A DNA stretch of 64,000 nt from Kitasatospora terrestris (GTDB lineage: Bacteria > Actinomycetota > Actinomycetes > Streptomycetales > Streptomycetaceae): the NCBI RefSeq assembly GCF_039542905.1, contig NZ_BAABIS010000001.1, forward strand, positions 2,170,001 to 2,234,000, read 5' to 3'. The position numbers and the translations under genes were made by a program. Below the pieces are notes generated by a model that was not told the DNA's origin, searched no databases, and worked only from the letters and a program-made list of their open reading frames with translations. The number at the start of each line of letters is the position of its first letter. Positions within the stretch are counted from its first letter, which is position 1. Of the stretch, positions 24,362 to 33,699 are shown piece after piece.

Positions 24362-26530
24362 TCAGTGCCGGCCGGCCGCCTCCGGCTCGCGCTCGTCGAG
24401 CCGAACGGACGCCTCGTGGCTCGGCATCGCGCCGTGCCCGGGCCACCACGCGGCCTTGCCCACCAGGGCGGTCAGCGACGGCGTGAAGAACATCGCCATC
24501 ACGAAGGCCGCCAGGAAGATGCCGAAGGCCATCGCGAAGCCGAACTCCAGCATGAAGACGTTGCCCGCCAGCATGAAGGTCGCGAAGGACGCGGCCAGGA
24601 TGAAGCCGGCCGCCGCCACGGTCGGGCCGGCGTGGCGCAGCGCCTCGCGGGCCGCCTCCCGCGGGCTGCGGCCCTCACGGGCCTCCTCGCGCAGCCGGGC
24701 GATGATCAGGATGTTGTAGTCGGTGCCGATCGCCACCACGAAGAGGTAGATCAGGATCGGCAGCATGAACATCATGCCCGGCTCGCCCTTGAGGTTCTGG
24801 AAGAGCAGGGTCGCCGCACCGAGGGTGGCGGTGAAGCCCAGGCCGACCGAGGCCATCAGGTACCAGGGGGCGACCACGCTGCGCAGCTGCAGGCCCAGGA
24901 TCAGCAGGATCAGCAGACCCGCGATCGGGAAGACCAGCTGGTAGTCGTGGGTCATCGCCAGGTTGATGTCCTTGTAGATCGCGCTGAGGCCGCCGACCTT
25001 CGCCTCGGTGCCGGACGGGGCCTGGCCGTGCGCGACGTCCCGCAGCTCGGTGACGGTGTCGATCGCCGCGTTGCTGTCGGGCTTGTCCTTCAGCATGACG
25101 GTGAAGTCGGCGGTCGTGCCGTCCTCGCTGACCTGCGGCTTCGGCGCGGCCTGGGCCACCCCGGGGACGGCGCCGAGCTTGGCGGCGTAGCTGTCGAAGG
25201 ACGCCGGGTCGAGCTTGGCGCCGTTCAGACCGGCGAGGTAGACGTGGGTCGGGTCGGCGGCGCCCGCGGAGAAGCCGCGCGCCATCTTGTCCTGGACGAC
25301 CATCGACTCCTTCTCCTTGGGCATGGAGCTGCCCGCAAGGTCGAAGATGCCGTTGTAGTTGAGCATGCCGGCCGACAGGGCCAGCAGCACACCGCCGGAA
25401 GCCAGGGCGACTGCGGCAGGGCGCTTCTCCAGGATCCGGCCGAGCGCGGTGAACCGGGCGTTGCCGGGCTCGTTCATCCACTTCTTGCCGGGCCAGAACA
25501 CGCCGCGCGCCGGAATGACGGCGAGCAGCGCCGGGGCCAGGGTGAGCGAGGCGAACGCGGTGACGACGACGGCGATGGCCAGGCCCGGACCGAGCGCCTT
25601 GAACATGCCGAGGCTGGAGAGGATCAGCACCGCGAAGGCCACGGTGACCGCGCCGGCGGCGGAGGCGATCGCCTCACCGACCCGGCCGACCGCGTTGACC
25701 ACGGCCTCTTTGCGGTCGTCGCCCGCTCGCAGCCGCTCGCGGTAGCGGAAGGCGAGGAAGAGGAAGTAGTCGGTGCCGACGCCGAGCACGACGACGATCA
25801 GGATCGCCGACAGGACCGGGGTGGACTCCAGGTCGAAGGCCTTGGTGGCGAACGCGATCAGGCCGTTGGCGGTCGGCATCGCGAACACCAGCGAGACCAG
25901 CAGCGGCAGCACGCCGGCCAGGACCGACCGGAAGATGATGCCGACGATGACGGCGACCAGGAGGACGGTGCTCAGCGCGATCAGCGCGTCGGCCGAGCCG
26001 GAGGCCTCCTGCTGGTCCAGCGACTGCGCGGCGGCACCGCCGAGCTGGAACTTGACGTCGGTACCGGCGGTGAGGGCCTTGCCCTCCTCGCGCAGGTGCT
26101 TGGCGACCTCGCCGTAAGCGGCCGGGTCCTGCTGCTTGGCCTTGTCGATGGCGATCGGGGCGAGCGCGTACTTGCCGTCCTTGGACGTGGTCTGCTCGCC
26201 GACCGGGATGATCTGCTGGACGGCCTCGATCTTCTTGTCGGTGAGGCCCTGGACGATCTTGGCCAGGTCGGCCTTGTCCGCCGCGGTCAGCGGTGCGCCG
26301 TCGTTGCGCTCGAACAGGGCGAGCGCGGAGGGCGTGAAGCTGGACGGGAAGGCCTTCTCCTGGAGGGTCGCGGCCTGGATCGATTCGTAGTGCTTCGGGA
26401 GGAACGCGGCCTCGTCCGTCTGTGCGGTGATCTTCGGCGCGGAGACGGCGATGGCGATCATGCCGACCACCCAGGCGGCGATCACCCACCAGGCCCTCTT
26501 GACGACGAATTGTCCGATTCGGTGGAACAT
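24362..26530 (-). CDS. MMPL-family RND transporter
   Basis: Large membrane exporter of 722 residues with two copies of the MMPL repeat. Segment one is MFHRIGQFVVKRAWWVIAAW; an extracytoplasmic domain of about 140 residues follows, then a five-helix block. The pattern repeats in the second half with the GTDYNILIIARLREEA-type loop and its first-half twin GTDYFLFLAFRYRERL, the hallmark of MMPL/HAE2 proteins that move lipids or hydrophobic compounds. AGGG lies upstream of ATG 26530. Directly upstream lies a 10-bp perfect inverted repeat likely to be an operator. A second MMPL gene is divergent. Confidence 0.92.
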   Translation of the reverse strand: MFHRIGQFVVKRAWWVIAAWVVGMIAIAVSAPKITAQTDEAAFLPKHYESIQAATLQEKAFPSSFTPSALALFERNDGAPLTAADKADLAKIVQGLTDKKIEAVQQIIPVGEQTTSKDGKYALAPIAIDKAKQQDPAAYGEVAKHLREEGKALTAGTDVKFQLGGAAAQSLDQQEASGSADALIALSTVLLVAVIVGIIFRSVLAGVLPLLVSLVFAMPTANGLIAFATKAFDLESTPVLSAILIVVVLGVGTDYFLFLAFRYRERLRAGDDRKEAVVNAVGRVGEAIASAAGAVTVAFAVLILSSLGMFKALGPGLAIAVVVTAFASLTLAPALLAVIPARGVFWPGKKWMNEPGNARFTALGRILEKRPAAVALASGGVLLALSAGMLNYNGIFDLAGSSMPKEKESMVVQDKMARGFSAGAADPTHVYLAGLNGAKLDPASFDSYAAKLGAVPGVAQAAPKPQVSEDGTTADFTVMLKDKPDSNAAIDTVTELRDVAHGQAPSGTEAKVGGLSAIYKDINLAMTHDYQLVFPIAGLLILLILGLQLRSVVAPWYLMASVGLGFTATLGAATLLFQNLKGEPGMMFMLPILIYLFVVAIGTDYNILIIARLREEAREGRSPREAAREALRHAGPTVAAAGFILAASFATFMLAGNVFMLEFGFAMAFGIFLAAFVMAMFFTPSLTALVGKAAWWPGHGAMPSHEASVRLDEREPEAAGRH

Positions 26531-26557
26531 GGTCGAGTCCCTAACCCCTTAGCCGGT

Positions 26558-26604
26558 CGGCAGGTAAGTATGTGCGTGCGTATCGTACGGTCATTTACCT
26601 GCCG
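26558..26604. promoter_or_regulatory. Perfect inverted repeat upstream of the MMPL gene
   Basis: CGGCAGGTAA (26558-26567) and TTACCTGCCG (26595-26604) are exact complements, centres 37 bp apart, flanking a region with CGTACG. On the minus strand TTGCCG and TACGAT (19 bp apart) could be the promoter. Likely site of a TetR- or MarR-type repressor encoded elsewhere. Confidence 0.55.
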
Positions 26605-26714
26605 CCCGGCAAGTTGTTGACTCCGCGACGGGGCGCCCCCCGGGGACGGCGAACCGGGCCCCGCACCATCGTCACCCGGGCCCACCCCCGCCCACCTCGT
26701 GCTCCGGGTGGAGT

Positions 26715-26804
26715 CCTCTCCCCCTCAAGGTGGACTTCTGGCCGCCCTCAAGGAGGAGAGGGCAGGCTCGGCACCTAGGGGTAACCCCACCATCGGAGGT
26801 GGGG
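26715..26804 (+). repeat. Direct repeats and hairpin in the MMPL-MMPL gap
   Basis: CCCTCAAGG occurs at 26722-26730 and 26745-26753 (period 23). CCTCTCC (26715-26721) faces GGAGAGG (26755-26761). A further perfect hairpin pairs CCCCACC (26785-26791) with GGTGGGG (26798-26804). Together they occupy the 416-base gap between the divergent MMPL genes and probably control the plus-strand one; no other gene is visible in the gap. Confidence 0.45.
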
Positions 26805-26946
26805 GAAAGCCCAGGGACAACTCGGTGCCCAGCCGGATGTTCCGTCAGCTCGCGCTTCCGTAGCGTCTGTTGCGCAGCCGGACCGCAGCCGGCGCAAGGC
26901 TCCGGCGGCCGGGGGTGGCCGCCGCTTCTCCGTGGGGACAACTTCC

Positions 26947-29178
26947 GTGAAAGCAGGACTCGCCGCCACCATGGGCGCGTGGAGCGCCCGCCACCGCAAG
27001 ACAGCGGTCTTCGGCTGGCTGCTCTTCGTCGTCCTCGCCGCCTACCTCGGCGGTGTGCACGGCAGCAACAAGGTGACCGACTCCGAGTCGATGCCCGGCG
27101 AGGTCGCCCGGGCCGCCAAGATCCTCGACGAGGCCGGGATCAAGTCCCCGGCCGCCGAGACCGTGCTCGTCCAGAGCTCCACCCTGACCGCCGACGACCA
27201 GGCGTTCCGCGCCGTGGTCGACCAGGTCGCCGCCGCCGTCGGCGCCACCGGGCGGACGGCCGACCTGCGCAGCCCGTACGACACGCAGGCGATCTCCGCC
27301 GACCGGCACTCCGCGCTGCTCCAGTTCACCATCACCGGGGAGGACCGGGAGAAGGCCGTCGCCAACGTGCCCGCCGTGGTCGACGCGGTGGCCGGCGTGC
27401 AGGCCGCGCACAAGGACCTGGTGGTCGAGGAGTTCGGCGAGGCCAGTGCCGGCAAGTGGTTCCAGGACCAGTTCCAGGACGACTTCGCCCGCGCCGAGTG
27501 GACGGCCGTGCCGCTCGCCCTCGGCATCCTGCTGATCGCCTTCGGCGCGCTGGTCGCAGCGGTGCTGCCGGTGGTCCTCGCGGTCACCGCGTTCGTCGCG
27601 GCCGGCGGCCTGGTCGCCCTGTCCAGCACCTTCCTGCACACCAGTGACGACGCCAGCTCGGTGATGCTGCTGGTCGGCCTCGCGGTCGGCGTCGACTACT
27701 GCCTGTTCTACCTGCGCCGCGAGCGGGAGGAGCGGGCCGCCGGCCGCAGCGCGGCGGACGCGCTGCAGATCGCCGCCGCCACCAGCGGCCGGGCCGTGCT
27801 GGTCTCCGGCATCACCGTGGTGGTCGCGATGGCCGGCATGTTCCTCACCGGCATCGCCGACTTCCAGGCGATGTCCGCCGCCACCATCATCGTGGTGGTC
27901 ACCGCCGTGCTCGGCTCGCTCACCGTGCTGCCCGCCCTGCTGTCCATGCTCGGCGACCGGGTGGAGAAGGGCCGCGTCCCGTTCCTGCACCGCCTGCGCA
28001 GCGCGCAGCCCGCCGGCACCGGCGGCACCGGCGGCCGGGTGTGGAACGCGCTGCTCACCCCGGTGCTGGCCCGTCCGGTGACCGCCGCGGTGCTGGCCGG
28101 CGGCGTGCTGCTGGCGCTCGCCGCGCCGCTGCTGACCATGCACACCGCGAACCTCACCTTCCAGCAGCAGTTGCCCGCGGGCAACGCCCTGGTCGCCACC
28201 TCGCAGCGGATCGAGGCCGCCTTCCCCGGCAGCCCGGCACCGGCCACCGTGGTGGTGAAGGCGCGCGACATCGACTCCCCGGAGATGAAGGCCGCGCTGG
28301 AGCAGCTCCAGGCGAAGGCGCTGGCGAGCGGCGGGAAGATGCACGGCCCGATCACGGTCGACGTCCACGCCGAGCAGAACGTCGCCACCGTGGACGTCCC
28401 GCTGAGCGGCAGCGGCAACGACGCCACCAGCACCGCCGCGCTGAAGGCCCTCCGGGAGGACGTGGTGGCGTCCACCGTCCTCAAAGTGCCCGGCACCGAG
28501 GCCCCGGTCACGGGAAGCACCGCGGGGTCGCACGACTTCAACCAGCAGATGTCGAACTCCATGATCCCGGTCTTCGGCTTCGTGGTCGCCTTCGCCTTCG
28601 TGCTGATGCTGATGTCGTTCCGCTCGCTCGGCATCGCGCTGACGGCGGTGGTGCTCAACCTGCTGTCGGTCGGCGCGGCGTACGGCGTGCTCTCGCTGGT
28701 CTTCCAGCACGGCTACGGCGCGGCCCTGTTCGGCACCGCCGGCGTGGGCGCGGTGGAGTCCTGGGTGCCGCTGTTCCTCTTCGTGATCCTCTTCGGCCTG
28801 AGCATGGACTACCACGTCTTCGTGGTCTCCCGGATCAAGGAGGCGCACGACCGCGGCCTCGCCACCCGCGAGGCGGTCTCGTACGGCATCCGCTCCACCG
28901 CCGGGGTGGTGACCAGCGCCGCGGTGATCATGGTCGGTGTGTTCGGGGTCTTCGGCACCCTGTCGATGCAGTCCATGAAGCAGATGGGCGTGGGCCTCGC
29001 GGTCGCCGTCCTGCTCGACGCCACGGTGATCCGCGCGGTGCTGCTGCCCGCCACCATGACGCTGCTCGGCGAGCGCAACTGGTACCTGCCGAGCTGGCTC
29101 TCCTGGCTGCCGAACCTGGACCACGGCACCCCCGAGCCGCGGCACGGCGCCGAGGAGCGGGAGCGCGTCCTGGTCTGA
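26947..29178 (+). CDS. MMPL-family RND transporter
   Basis: Second MMPL exporter, about 743 residues, with the same two-repeat plan: VGVDYCLFYLRREREERAAG in the first half and FGLSMDYHVFVVSRIKEAHD in the second, each following a hydrophobic block. It is not a close copy of the minus-strand MMPL, so this is not a recent duplication. Start is uncertain: GTG 26947 has GGGGAC upstream, while GTG 26932 and ATG 26971 are in frame. Likely substrate is a hydrophobic metabolite or lipid. Followed by a strong terminator. Confidence 0.9.
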   Translation: MKAGLAATMGAWSARHRKTAVFGWLLFVVLAAYLGGVHGSNKVTDSESMPGEVARAAKILDEAGIKSPAAETVLVQSSTLTADDQAFRAVVDQVAAAVGATGRTADLRSPYDTQAISADRHSALLQFTITGEDREKAVANVPAVVDAVAGVQAAHKDLVVEEFGEASAGKWFQDQFQDDFARAEWTAVPLALGILLIAFGALVAAVLPVVLAVTAFVAAGGLVALSSTFLHTSDDASSVMLLVGLAVGVDYCLFYLRREREERAAGRSAADALQIAAATSGRAVLVSGITVVVAMAGMFLTGIADFQAMSAATIIVVVTAVLGSLTVLPALLSMLGDRVEKGRVPFLHRLRSAQPAGTGGTGGRVWNALLTPVLARPVTAAVLAGGVLLALAAPLLTMHTANLTFQQQLPAGNALVATSQRIEAAFPGSPAPATVVVKARDIDSPEMKAALEQLQAKALASGGKMHGPITVDVHAEQNVATVDVPLSGSGNDATSTAALKALREDVVASTVLKVPGTEAPVTGSTAGSHDFNQQMSNSMIPVFGFVVAFAFVLMLMSFRSLGIALTAVVLNLLSVGAAYGVLSLVFQHGYGAALFGTAGVGAVESWVPLFLFVILFGLSMDYHVFVVSRIKEAHDRGLATREAVSYGIRSTAGVVTSAAVIMVGVFGVFGTLSMQSMKQMGVGLAVAVLLDATVIRAVLLPATMTLLGERNWYLPSWLSWLPNLDHGTPEPRHGAEERERVLV

Positions 29179-29189
29179 CCCGTCCCGTC

Positions 29190-29226
29190 CCGATGTGCGC
29201 GGCCCGCCACCGGCCGCGCACATCGG
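29190..29226 (+). terminator. Terminator downstream of the plus-strand MMPL gene
   Basis: CCGATGTGCGCGGCC (29190-29204) pairs perfectly with GGCCGCGCACATCGG (29212-29226), a 15-bp stem with a 7-base loop. Confidence 0.85.
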
Positions 29227-29244
29227 CGCACCCGCGCTGGCACG

Positions 29245-30171
29245 ATGGTCCCCGTGCTGGAGCGACCCTTCGACGAGATGCGGGCCCGCCACCTGCTGCG
29301 GCGGGCCTGCCGGGCGGCCGGGCTGCCCGACCCCGACGGCGCGGCGCTGCTGGCGCTCGGTGAGAACGCCGTGTTCGACCTCGGCGACCCTGCGGTGGTC
29401 GCCAAGGTGGGCCGCGTCCCGTCCGCCGGCGCCCCCGGCTGCCGCGCCGCCCGCGAGCTCGCGGTGGCCCGCTGGCTGGACGGGCGCGGCATCCCGGTGG
29501 TCCGCCCCCACCTGCCGGAGGCGCTCGACGCCGACGGCCACCCGGTCTCCTTCTGGCGCCGCCTGCCGCCGGCCGTCCGGCCGGCCCGGGCGGCCGACCT
29601 CGCCCCGCTGCTGCGCGCCCTGCACGAGCTGCCCGACGCCCCGGACCGGCCGGCGCCGGCCTTCCCGCTGCCCCGGCGCGAGCTGCTCGCCCCGGTCGAC
29701 CGCTGGCTCGCCGCGGCGGACGGCCGCGTCGACCCGGCCGACGCCGCGTTCCTGCGCGAGCGGAAGGAGAGCTTCGTCACCGCCCTCGCCGGGCTGACCC
29801 CGGTCCTGCCGCCCGGCCCGGTCCACGGCGACGCGCTCCCGCGCAACGTCCACGTCGGCCCGGACGGCCCGGTGCTGCTCGACCTGGAGACGGTCTCCGC
29901 CGACCTGCGCGAGCACGACCTGGTGGTGCTGACCCTCGCTCAGGACCGGTACGGGCTACCGGCCGAGGAGTACGCCGCCTTCACCGAGGCGTACGGCTGG
30001 GACGTCCGGGAGTGGCCCGGATGCGCCGTGCTGCGCGGTGCCCGGGAGACCGCGAGCGCCGCCTGGGTCGCCCAGCAGACGCCCGAGAACCCGGCCGCCG
30101 CAGCGGAGTTCGGTCGCCGGGTGACCTCGCTGCGTAACGCCGACGCCCGCGTACGCTGGTCCGAGTTCTGA
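29245..30171 (+). CDS. Aminoglycoside phosphotransferase-family (APH) protein
   Basis: Kinase-fold phosphotransferase of 308 residues. The catalytic loop VHGDALPRNV (HGD-x4-N) and the metal-binding LLDLETVSADLREHDLV are present, with an N-lobe containing VFDLGDPAVVAKVGR. Such proteins phosphorylate small molecules; true antibiotic resistance is only one possibility. ATG 29245 is used; no strong ribosome site is seen and a GTG at 29254 is an alternative. Stands alone between two terminated units. Confidence 0.85.
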   Translation: MVPVLERPFDEMRARHLLRRACRAAGLPDPDGAALLALGENAVFDLGDPAVVAKVGRVPSAGAPGCRAARELAVARWLDGRGIPVVRPHLPEALDADGHPVSFWRRLPPAVRPARAADLAPLLRALHELPDAPDRPAPAFPLPRRELLAPVDRWLAAADGRVDPADAAFLRERKESFVTALAGLTPVLPPGPVHGDALPRNVHVGPDGPVLLDLETVSADLREHDLVVLTLAQDRYGLPAEEYAAFTEAYGWDVREWPGCAVLRGARETASAAWVAQQTPENPAAAAEFGRRVTSLRNADARVRWSEF

Positions 30172-30303
30172 CCGATTCCCAGGGTCGCCCGCGATGTGGC
30201 GTGGCGCACACCCGTACGGAACCAGCCCGTTCGTGCCCGGCGTCGTATCCGCCAGACGCCCCGTCCAAAGGCGGCCGGTACGACGTCAGGAGTCGTCACC
30301 TTG

Positions 30304-31284
30304 GTGATCCACCACACTCTCAACCGTCGCCGCCGCGCCCTCGGGGTCGGCCTGTCCGCCCTGCTGGCGCCCGCCGTGCTGGTCGCCTGCGGCGGCCCCG
30401 GGCACGGCTCGTCCGCCGGCGACGCCGCGGGCCGCCCCTCCGCGTCGGCCCCGCCGTCGGCGTCGCCCTCCCCCGCCGCCTCCACCTCGACCGCGCGCTC
30501 GGCCCCGAACCCCTCCTCGCCGAGCAGCACTCCCGGGGCGGACGACGCGGACCCCACCCCGACCCGGACCCCCGCGCCGCAGACCGCCGAGCCCTCGGCG
30601 ACCCGCCCGCCGGGCTCCCCGTCGGCCTCCGCGACGGCCCCCGCCACGCCGCGCCCCTCCGGACCGCCCGGCGGCGTCCCCGTGCCCGGCTCGGTGCTGC
30701 ACCACACCGCCTCCGGCGGCCGCACCGTCGCGCTGACCTTCGACGACGGCCCGGGGCCGGCCACCGGGGCCGTCCTCGACCTGCTCGCCCGCTACGGCGC
30801 GCACGCCACCTTCTGCCAGGTCGGCAAGAACGTCGCCGCCGATCCGGCGATGACCCAGCGGATCCTGGCCGGCGGGCACCGGCTCTGCGACCACACCGTC
30901 GACCACCCGCAGCCGATGCACGCCCTCCCGCACGACCGGCAGGTCGCCGAGATCGCCGACGCCCGGGACACCATCGTCAGGGCCGGCGGCCCCGGCACCC
31001 AGGTCACCTGGTGGCGCGCGCCCGGCGGCGACTTCACCGCCGAGAACGTCAAGGCGGCCACCGACCTCGGCATGAAGTCGCTCGGCTGGACGGTCGACCC
31101 GCGCGACTGGTCCCGCCCCGGCGTCCCGGCGATCGTCGCCACCGTCCAGAAGGACCTGCGGCCCGGCGGCGTGGTGCTGATGCACGACGGCGGCGGCGAC
31201 CGCAGCCAGACCGTCGCCGCGCTGGCACAGCTCCTGCCGTGGCTGGTCGCCCAGGGCTACACCTTCGACTTCCCGGCCTCCTAG
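30304..31284 (+). CDS. Polysaccharide deacetylase lipoprotein (CE4)
   Basis: Secreted, lipid-anchored NodB-homology deacetylase of 326 residues. Signal peptide ends in lipobox LVAC with C29, followed by an unusually long Ser/Pro/Ala/Thr linker (residues 30-125) that likely spans the wall. Catalytic motifs are intact: TFDDGP with D147-D148, H197 and H201 in HTVDH, WWRAPGGDF, and LMHDGGGDRSQT. It probably de-N-acetylates peptidoglycan or chitin-like polymer. GTG 30304 lies 11 bases after AGGAG; TTG 30301 is an alternative with better spacing. Confidence 0.9.
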   Translation: MIHHTLNRRRRALGVGLSALLAPAVLVACGGPGHGSSAGDAAGRPSASAPPSASPSPAASTSTARSAPNPSSPSSTPGADDADPTPTRTPAPQTAEPSATRPPGSPSASATAPATPRPSGPPGGVPVPGSVLHHTASGGRTVALTFDDGPGPATGAVLDLLARYGAHATFCQVGKNVAADPAMTQRILAGGHRLCDHTVDHPQPMHALPHDRQVAEIADARDTIVRAGGPGTQVTWWRAPGGDFTAENVKAATDLGMKSLGWTVDPRDWSRPGVPAIVATVQKDLRPGGVVLMHDGGGDRSQTVAALAQLLPWLVAQGYTFDFPAS

Positions 31285-31293
31285 GCCGGTCCG

Positions 31294-32013
31294 TCAACCG
31301 CCCTCCGCGGTGCGGTGGCCGGCCAGTCGGGCGGCGACGGCGTCCAGCAGCAGGTCCAGCGCGAACGGGTAGCCGCTGCGGCCCATGTCGGCGACCAGCA
31401 GGCCGGCGGTGGCCGCGATGTGCGGGTGGGTCTCGGCCGTGAGGTGGGCGTAGGCGTCGGGCCACACGTCGCGGTCGGCGTTGCGGGCGGGTTCGGGGAG
31501 GGCCTGGGCCGCCGCGTCGAGGGCGGCGAAGCCCAGGGCCTGGTCGACGAAGGCGTGGTAGACCCGGACCGCCTCCCGGTCGGGGAAGCCCGCGTCGCGC
31601 AGCAGCCCGAGGATGGCCTCCACCGCCCGGGTCTCGTTCTCGCGTCCGGTGGTGCGGTGGGCGGCCAGCACCGCGGCCTGCGGGTGGGACTGGTACGCCG
31701 CGTGGATCCGCAGCCCGATCTCCCGCAGGTCGGCCCGCCAGTCGCCGGAGGGCCGCCAGCCGGCCTGGGCCCGGCCGATCAGCTCGTCGGCGACCGCGAG
31801 CAGCAGGTCGTCGGCGTTGCGGAAGTACCGGTACAGCGAGCTGGGGTCGGCGCCGAGCGCGGCACCGAGGCGCCGCACGGTGAACGCCTCGGTCCCGTGC
31901 TGCTCGACCAGCCGCAGCGCGGTCCCGATGATGACCTCGCGGGTGAGGACGGTGCCCTGCCGGGTGGGGCGGCGGCGCCGGCGCCGGTCCTCGGGTACGA
32001 CTCGATCGCTCAT
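31294..32013 (-). CDS. TetR/AcrR-family regulator
   Basis: A 239-residue repressor. HTH is in residues 24-70 (LTREVIIGTALRLVEQHGTE, then LGAALGADPSSLYRYFRNAD). The ligand domain continues to the C-terminus and is of the TetR_C type. ATG 32013 is the only start; GGGAGG is one base upstream, too close to be ideal, so leaderless initiation is possible. It is divergent from the APC permease and amidohydrolase operon and probably controls it. Confidence 0.9.
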   Translation of the reverse strand: MSDRVVPEDRRRRRRPTRQGTVLTREVIIGTALRLVEQHGTEAFTVRRLGAALGADPSSLYRYFRNADDLLLAVADELIGRAQAGWRPSGDWRADLREIGLRIHAAYQSHPQAAVLAAHRTTGRENETRAVEAILGLLRDAGFPDREAVRVYHAFVDQALGFAALDAAAQALPEPARNADRDVWPDAYAHLTAETHPHIAATAGLLVADMGRSGYPFALDLLLDAVAARLAGHRTAEGG

Positions 32014-32157
32014 GCCTCCCGAGCTTATGACAACAGCATTGACGTGTGAAGCGCCTCACGGGTTTCATGAGCTCGCTACCGGACCGGGCGCCGCGCGCCC
32101 GCTGTCCGAGCCCTCCCCCACCTGGCACTTCCTCCCCCATACCTAGGCGGTGATCCG

Positions 32158-33699
32158 TTGGCACCCACGGTGAAGGACTCCGGAGCCGGCCCCAGAGCGG
32201 GCCTGCACAGCTCCCAGCCGGCGATGCGCCGCTCGCTCGGCGTGGCCGGCGGCGTGGCACTCGCCGCATCCAGCACGGCCGCCACCACCAGCGTCGGCAT
32301 CGGCCTGGGCCTGATGGCCGCCATCGTCGGCCTGCACCTGCCCGCGCTGATGCTGCTGGCCTTCCTCCCGGTCCTGGCCATCGCCGGCGGCTACGGTCGG
32401 CTCGGCCGGGTCGAACCGGACGCCGGCTCCAGCTACCGCTGGGTCGGCCGGACGCTCAACCCGTGGCTCGGCTTCCTGACCGGCTGGGTGAACACCGTCG
32501 GCACCGTCGTCTTCATGGCGTACACCACCACGGTGACCGGCTCCGCCGTCCTCCAACTGCTCGGCCAGGCCGGCCTGCACGGCGTCGCCGGGCTCACCCT
32601 GGACCCGGACTCCACCGTGCAGTCCACCCTGCTCGGCCTGGTGGTGCTGATCGCCGCCGCCGTGGTCGCCGTCCGCGGCCTGCACCACGCGACCCGCCTG
32701 CAGAACGTCCTGCTGGTCTTCGAGTACGCGGTGCTGCTGGCCTTCTGCGGCTACGGCCTGGTCGTCGGCGACCAGCCGTTCTCCTGGGACTGGTACAACC
32801 CGTTCGCCATCCCGTCGATGGCCGCCCTCGCCCAGGGCATGGTCCTCGCGGTGTTCTGCTACTGGGGCTTCGAGTCCGTCTTCAGCGTCGGCGAGGAGGT
32901 CCGCGACCCGCGCGACGCCTCCCGGTCCGGCTTCATCGCGCTGACCGTGATGCTGCTGCTCTTCCTGGTGGCCGGCACCGCCTTCCAGCGGGTCCTGCCG
33001 CTCGACGAACTGGCCGACAACGGCGCCCGCGGCCTGGCCTACTTCGGCGAGAAGCTCGCCGACCAGCCGCTCGCCGCCCTGCCGCTGGTCGCCCTGATGT
33101 TCTCCGCCGCCGCCTCGCTGCAGGCCTCGGTCATCCCGACCGCCCGCGGCATGTACGCGATGGGCCGCGACCGCACCCTCGGCCCGGTCTGGACCCGGAT
33201 CCACCCCAGGTACGGCACCCCCGCCACCGGCACCTACCTGATCACCGGCATCGCGGTCGCCCTCGCCCTGCTCTCGCTGGTCATCCCGACGGTCAACGAC
33301 CTGATCTCCGCCGCCGTCAACGCGATCGGCATCGTCGTCGCCCTGTACTACGCGCTGGTCGCGACCGCCGCCGCGAAGCGCTTCCGGCACCTGCTGCGCA
33401 GCAACCCGCTGGAGGGCCTGCGCGCCGTCGTCGCGCCGCTGCTCGGCGCGGCCGCCCTGCTCGCCGTCGGCGGCTACCTCGTCTGGACCTTCTGGGACTC
33501 CGCCGACCACTTCGAGCTCTCCGCCGACAACGGCTGGTTCGAGCTGCTGGTGCCGGTCCTGATGATCGCCAGCGGCCTGGCCGCCGCCGCCTGGGCCCGC
33601 TGGGTCCGCAAGGCGCCGTACTTCTCCCCCGACTACAGCCCGGCCTCCGCCACCGACCCGGACGCCGCCCCCGCAGACGCACTGGAGCGCCAGCCATGA
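32158..33699 (+). CDS. APC-family amino acid/amine permease
   Basis: Twelve-segment amino acid-polyamine-organocation permease of 513 residues. The first membrane segments run from residue 24 (SLGVAGGVALAASSTAATTS); the loop FCYWGFESVFSVGEEVRDPR in the middle is characteristic. Start TTG 32158 has AGGCGGTG upstream; GTG 32170 is also possible. It overlaps the amidohydrolase gene by four bases, so uptake and hydrolysis of the same amide, amine or amino-acid derivative is inferred. The divergent TetR gene is the likely regulator. Confidence 0.9.
   Translation: MAPTVKDSGAGPRAGLHSSQPAMRRSLGVAGGVALAASSTAATTSVGIGLGLMAAIVGLHLPALMLLAFLPVLAIAGGYGRLGRVEPDAGSSYRWVGRTLNPWLGFLTGWVNTVGTVVFMAYTTTVTGSAVLQLLGQAGLHGVAGLTLDPDSTVQSTLLGLVVLIAAAVVAVRGLHHATRLQNVLLVFEYAVLLAFCGYGLVVGDQPFSWDWYNPFAIPSMAALAQGMVLAVFCYWGFESVFSVGEEVRDPRDASRSGFIALTVMLLLFLVAGTAFQRVLPLDELADNGARGLAYFGEKLADQPLAALPLVALMFSAAASLQASVIPTARGMYAMGRDRTLGPVWTRIHPRYGTPATGTYLITGIAVALALLSLVIPTVNDLISAAVNAIGIVVALYYALVATAAAKRFRHLLRSNPLEGLRAVVAPLLGAAALLAVGGYLVWTFWDSADHFELSADNGWFELLVPVLMIASGLAAAAWARWVRKAPYFSPDYSPASATDPDAAPADALERQP

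Noticed and set aside
22022..26620. A 1532-codon plus-strand open frame across the helicase, csp and MMPL genes
   Set aside because: It is antisense to three clear genes and has the Arg/Gly/Gln/Val-rich composition produced by high third-position GC; no domain is visible.
26932..29178. The two MMPL genes as a recent tandem inversion
   Set aside because: Their loop motifs and extracytoplasmic domains differ too much; they are at most distant paralogues.
26845..29916. A 1023-codon minus-strand open frame opposite the MMPL gene
   Set aside because: His/Gly/Gln-rich antisense translation of a transporter with intact family motifs; not a gene.
30219..30250. A sigma-E-like promoter (GGAAC then GTC) before the polysaccharide deacetylase
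   Set aside because: The spacing is about 19 bases, longer than the usual 16-17, and no other support was found.
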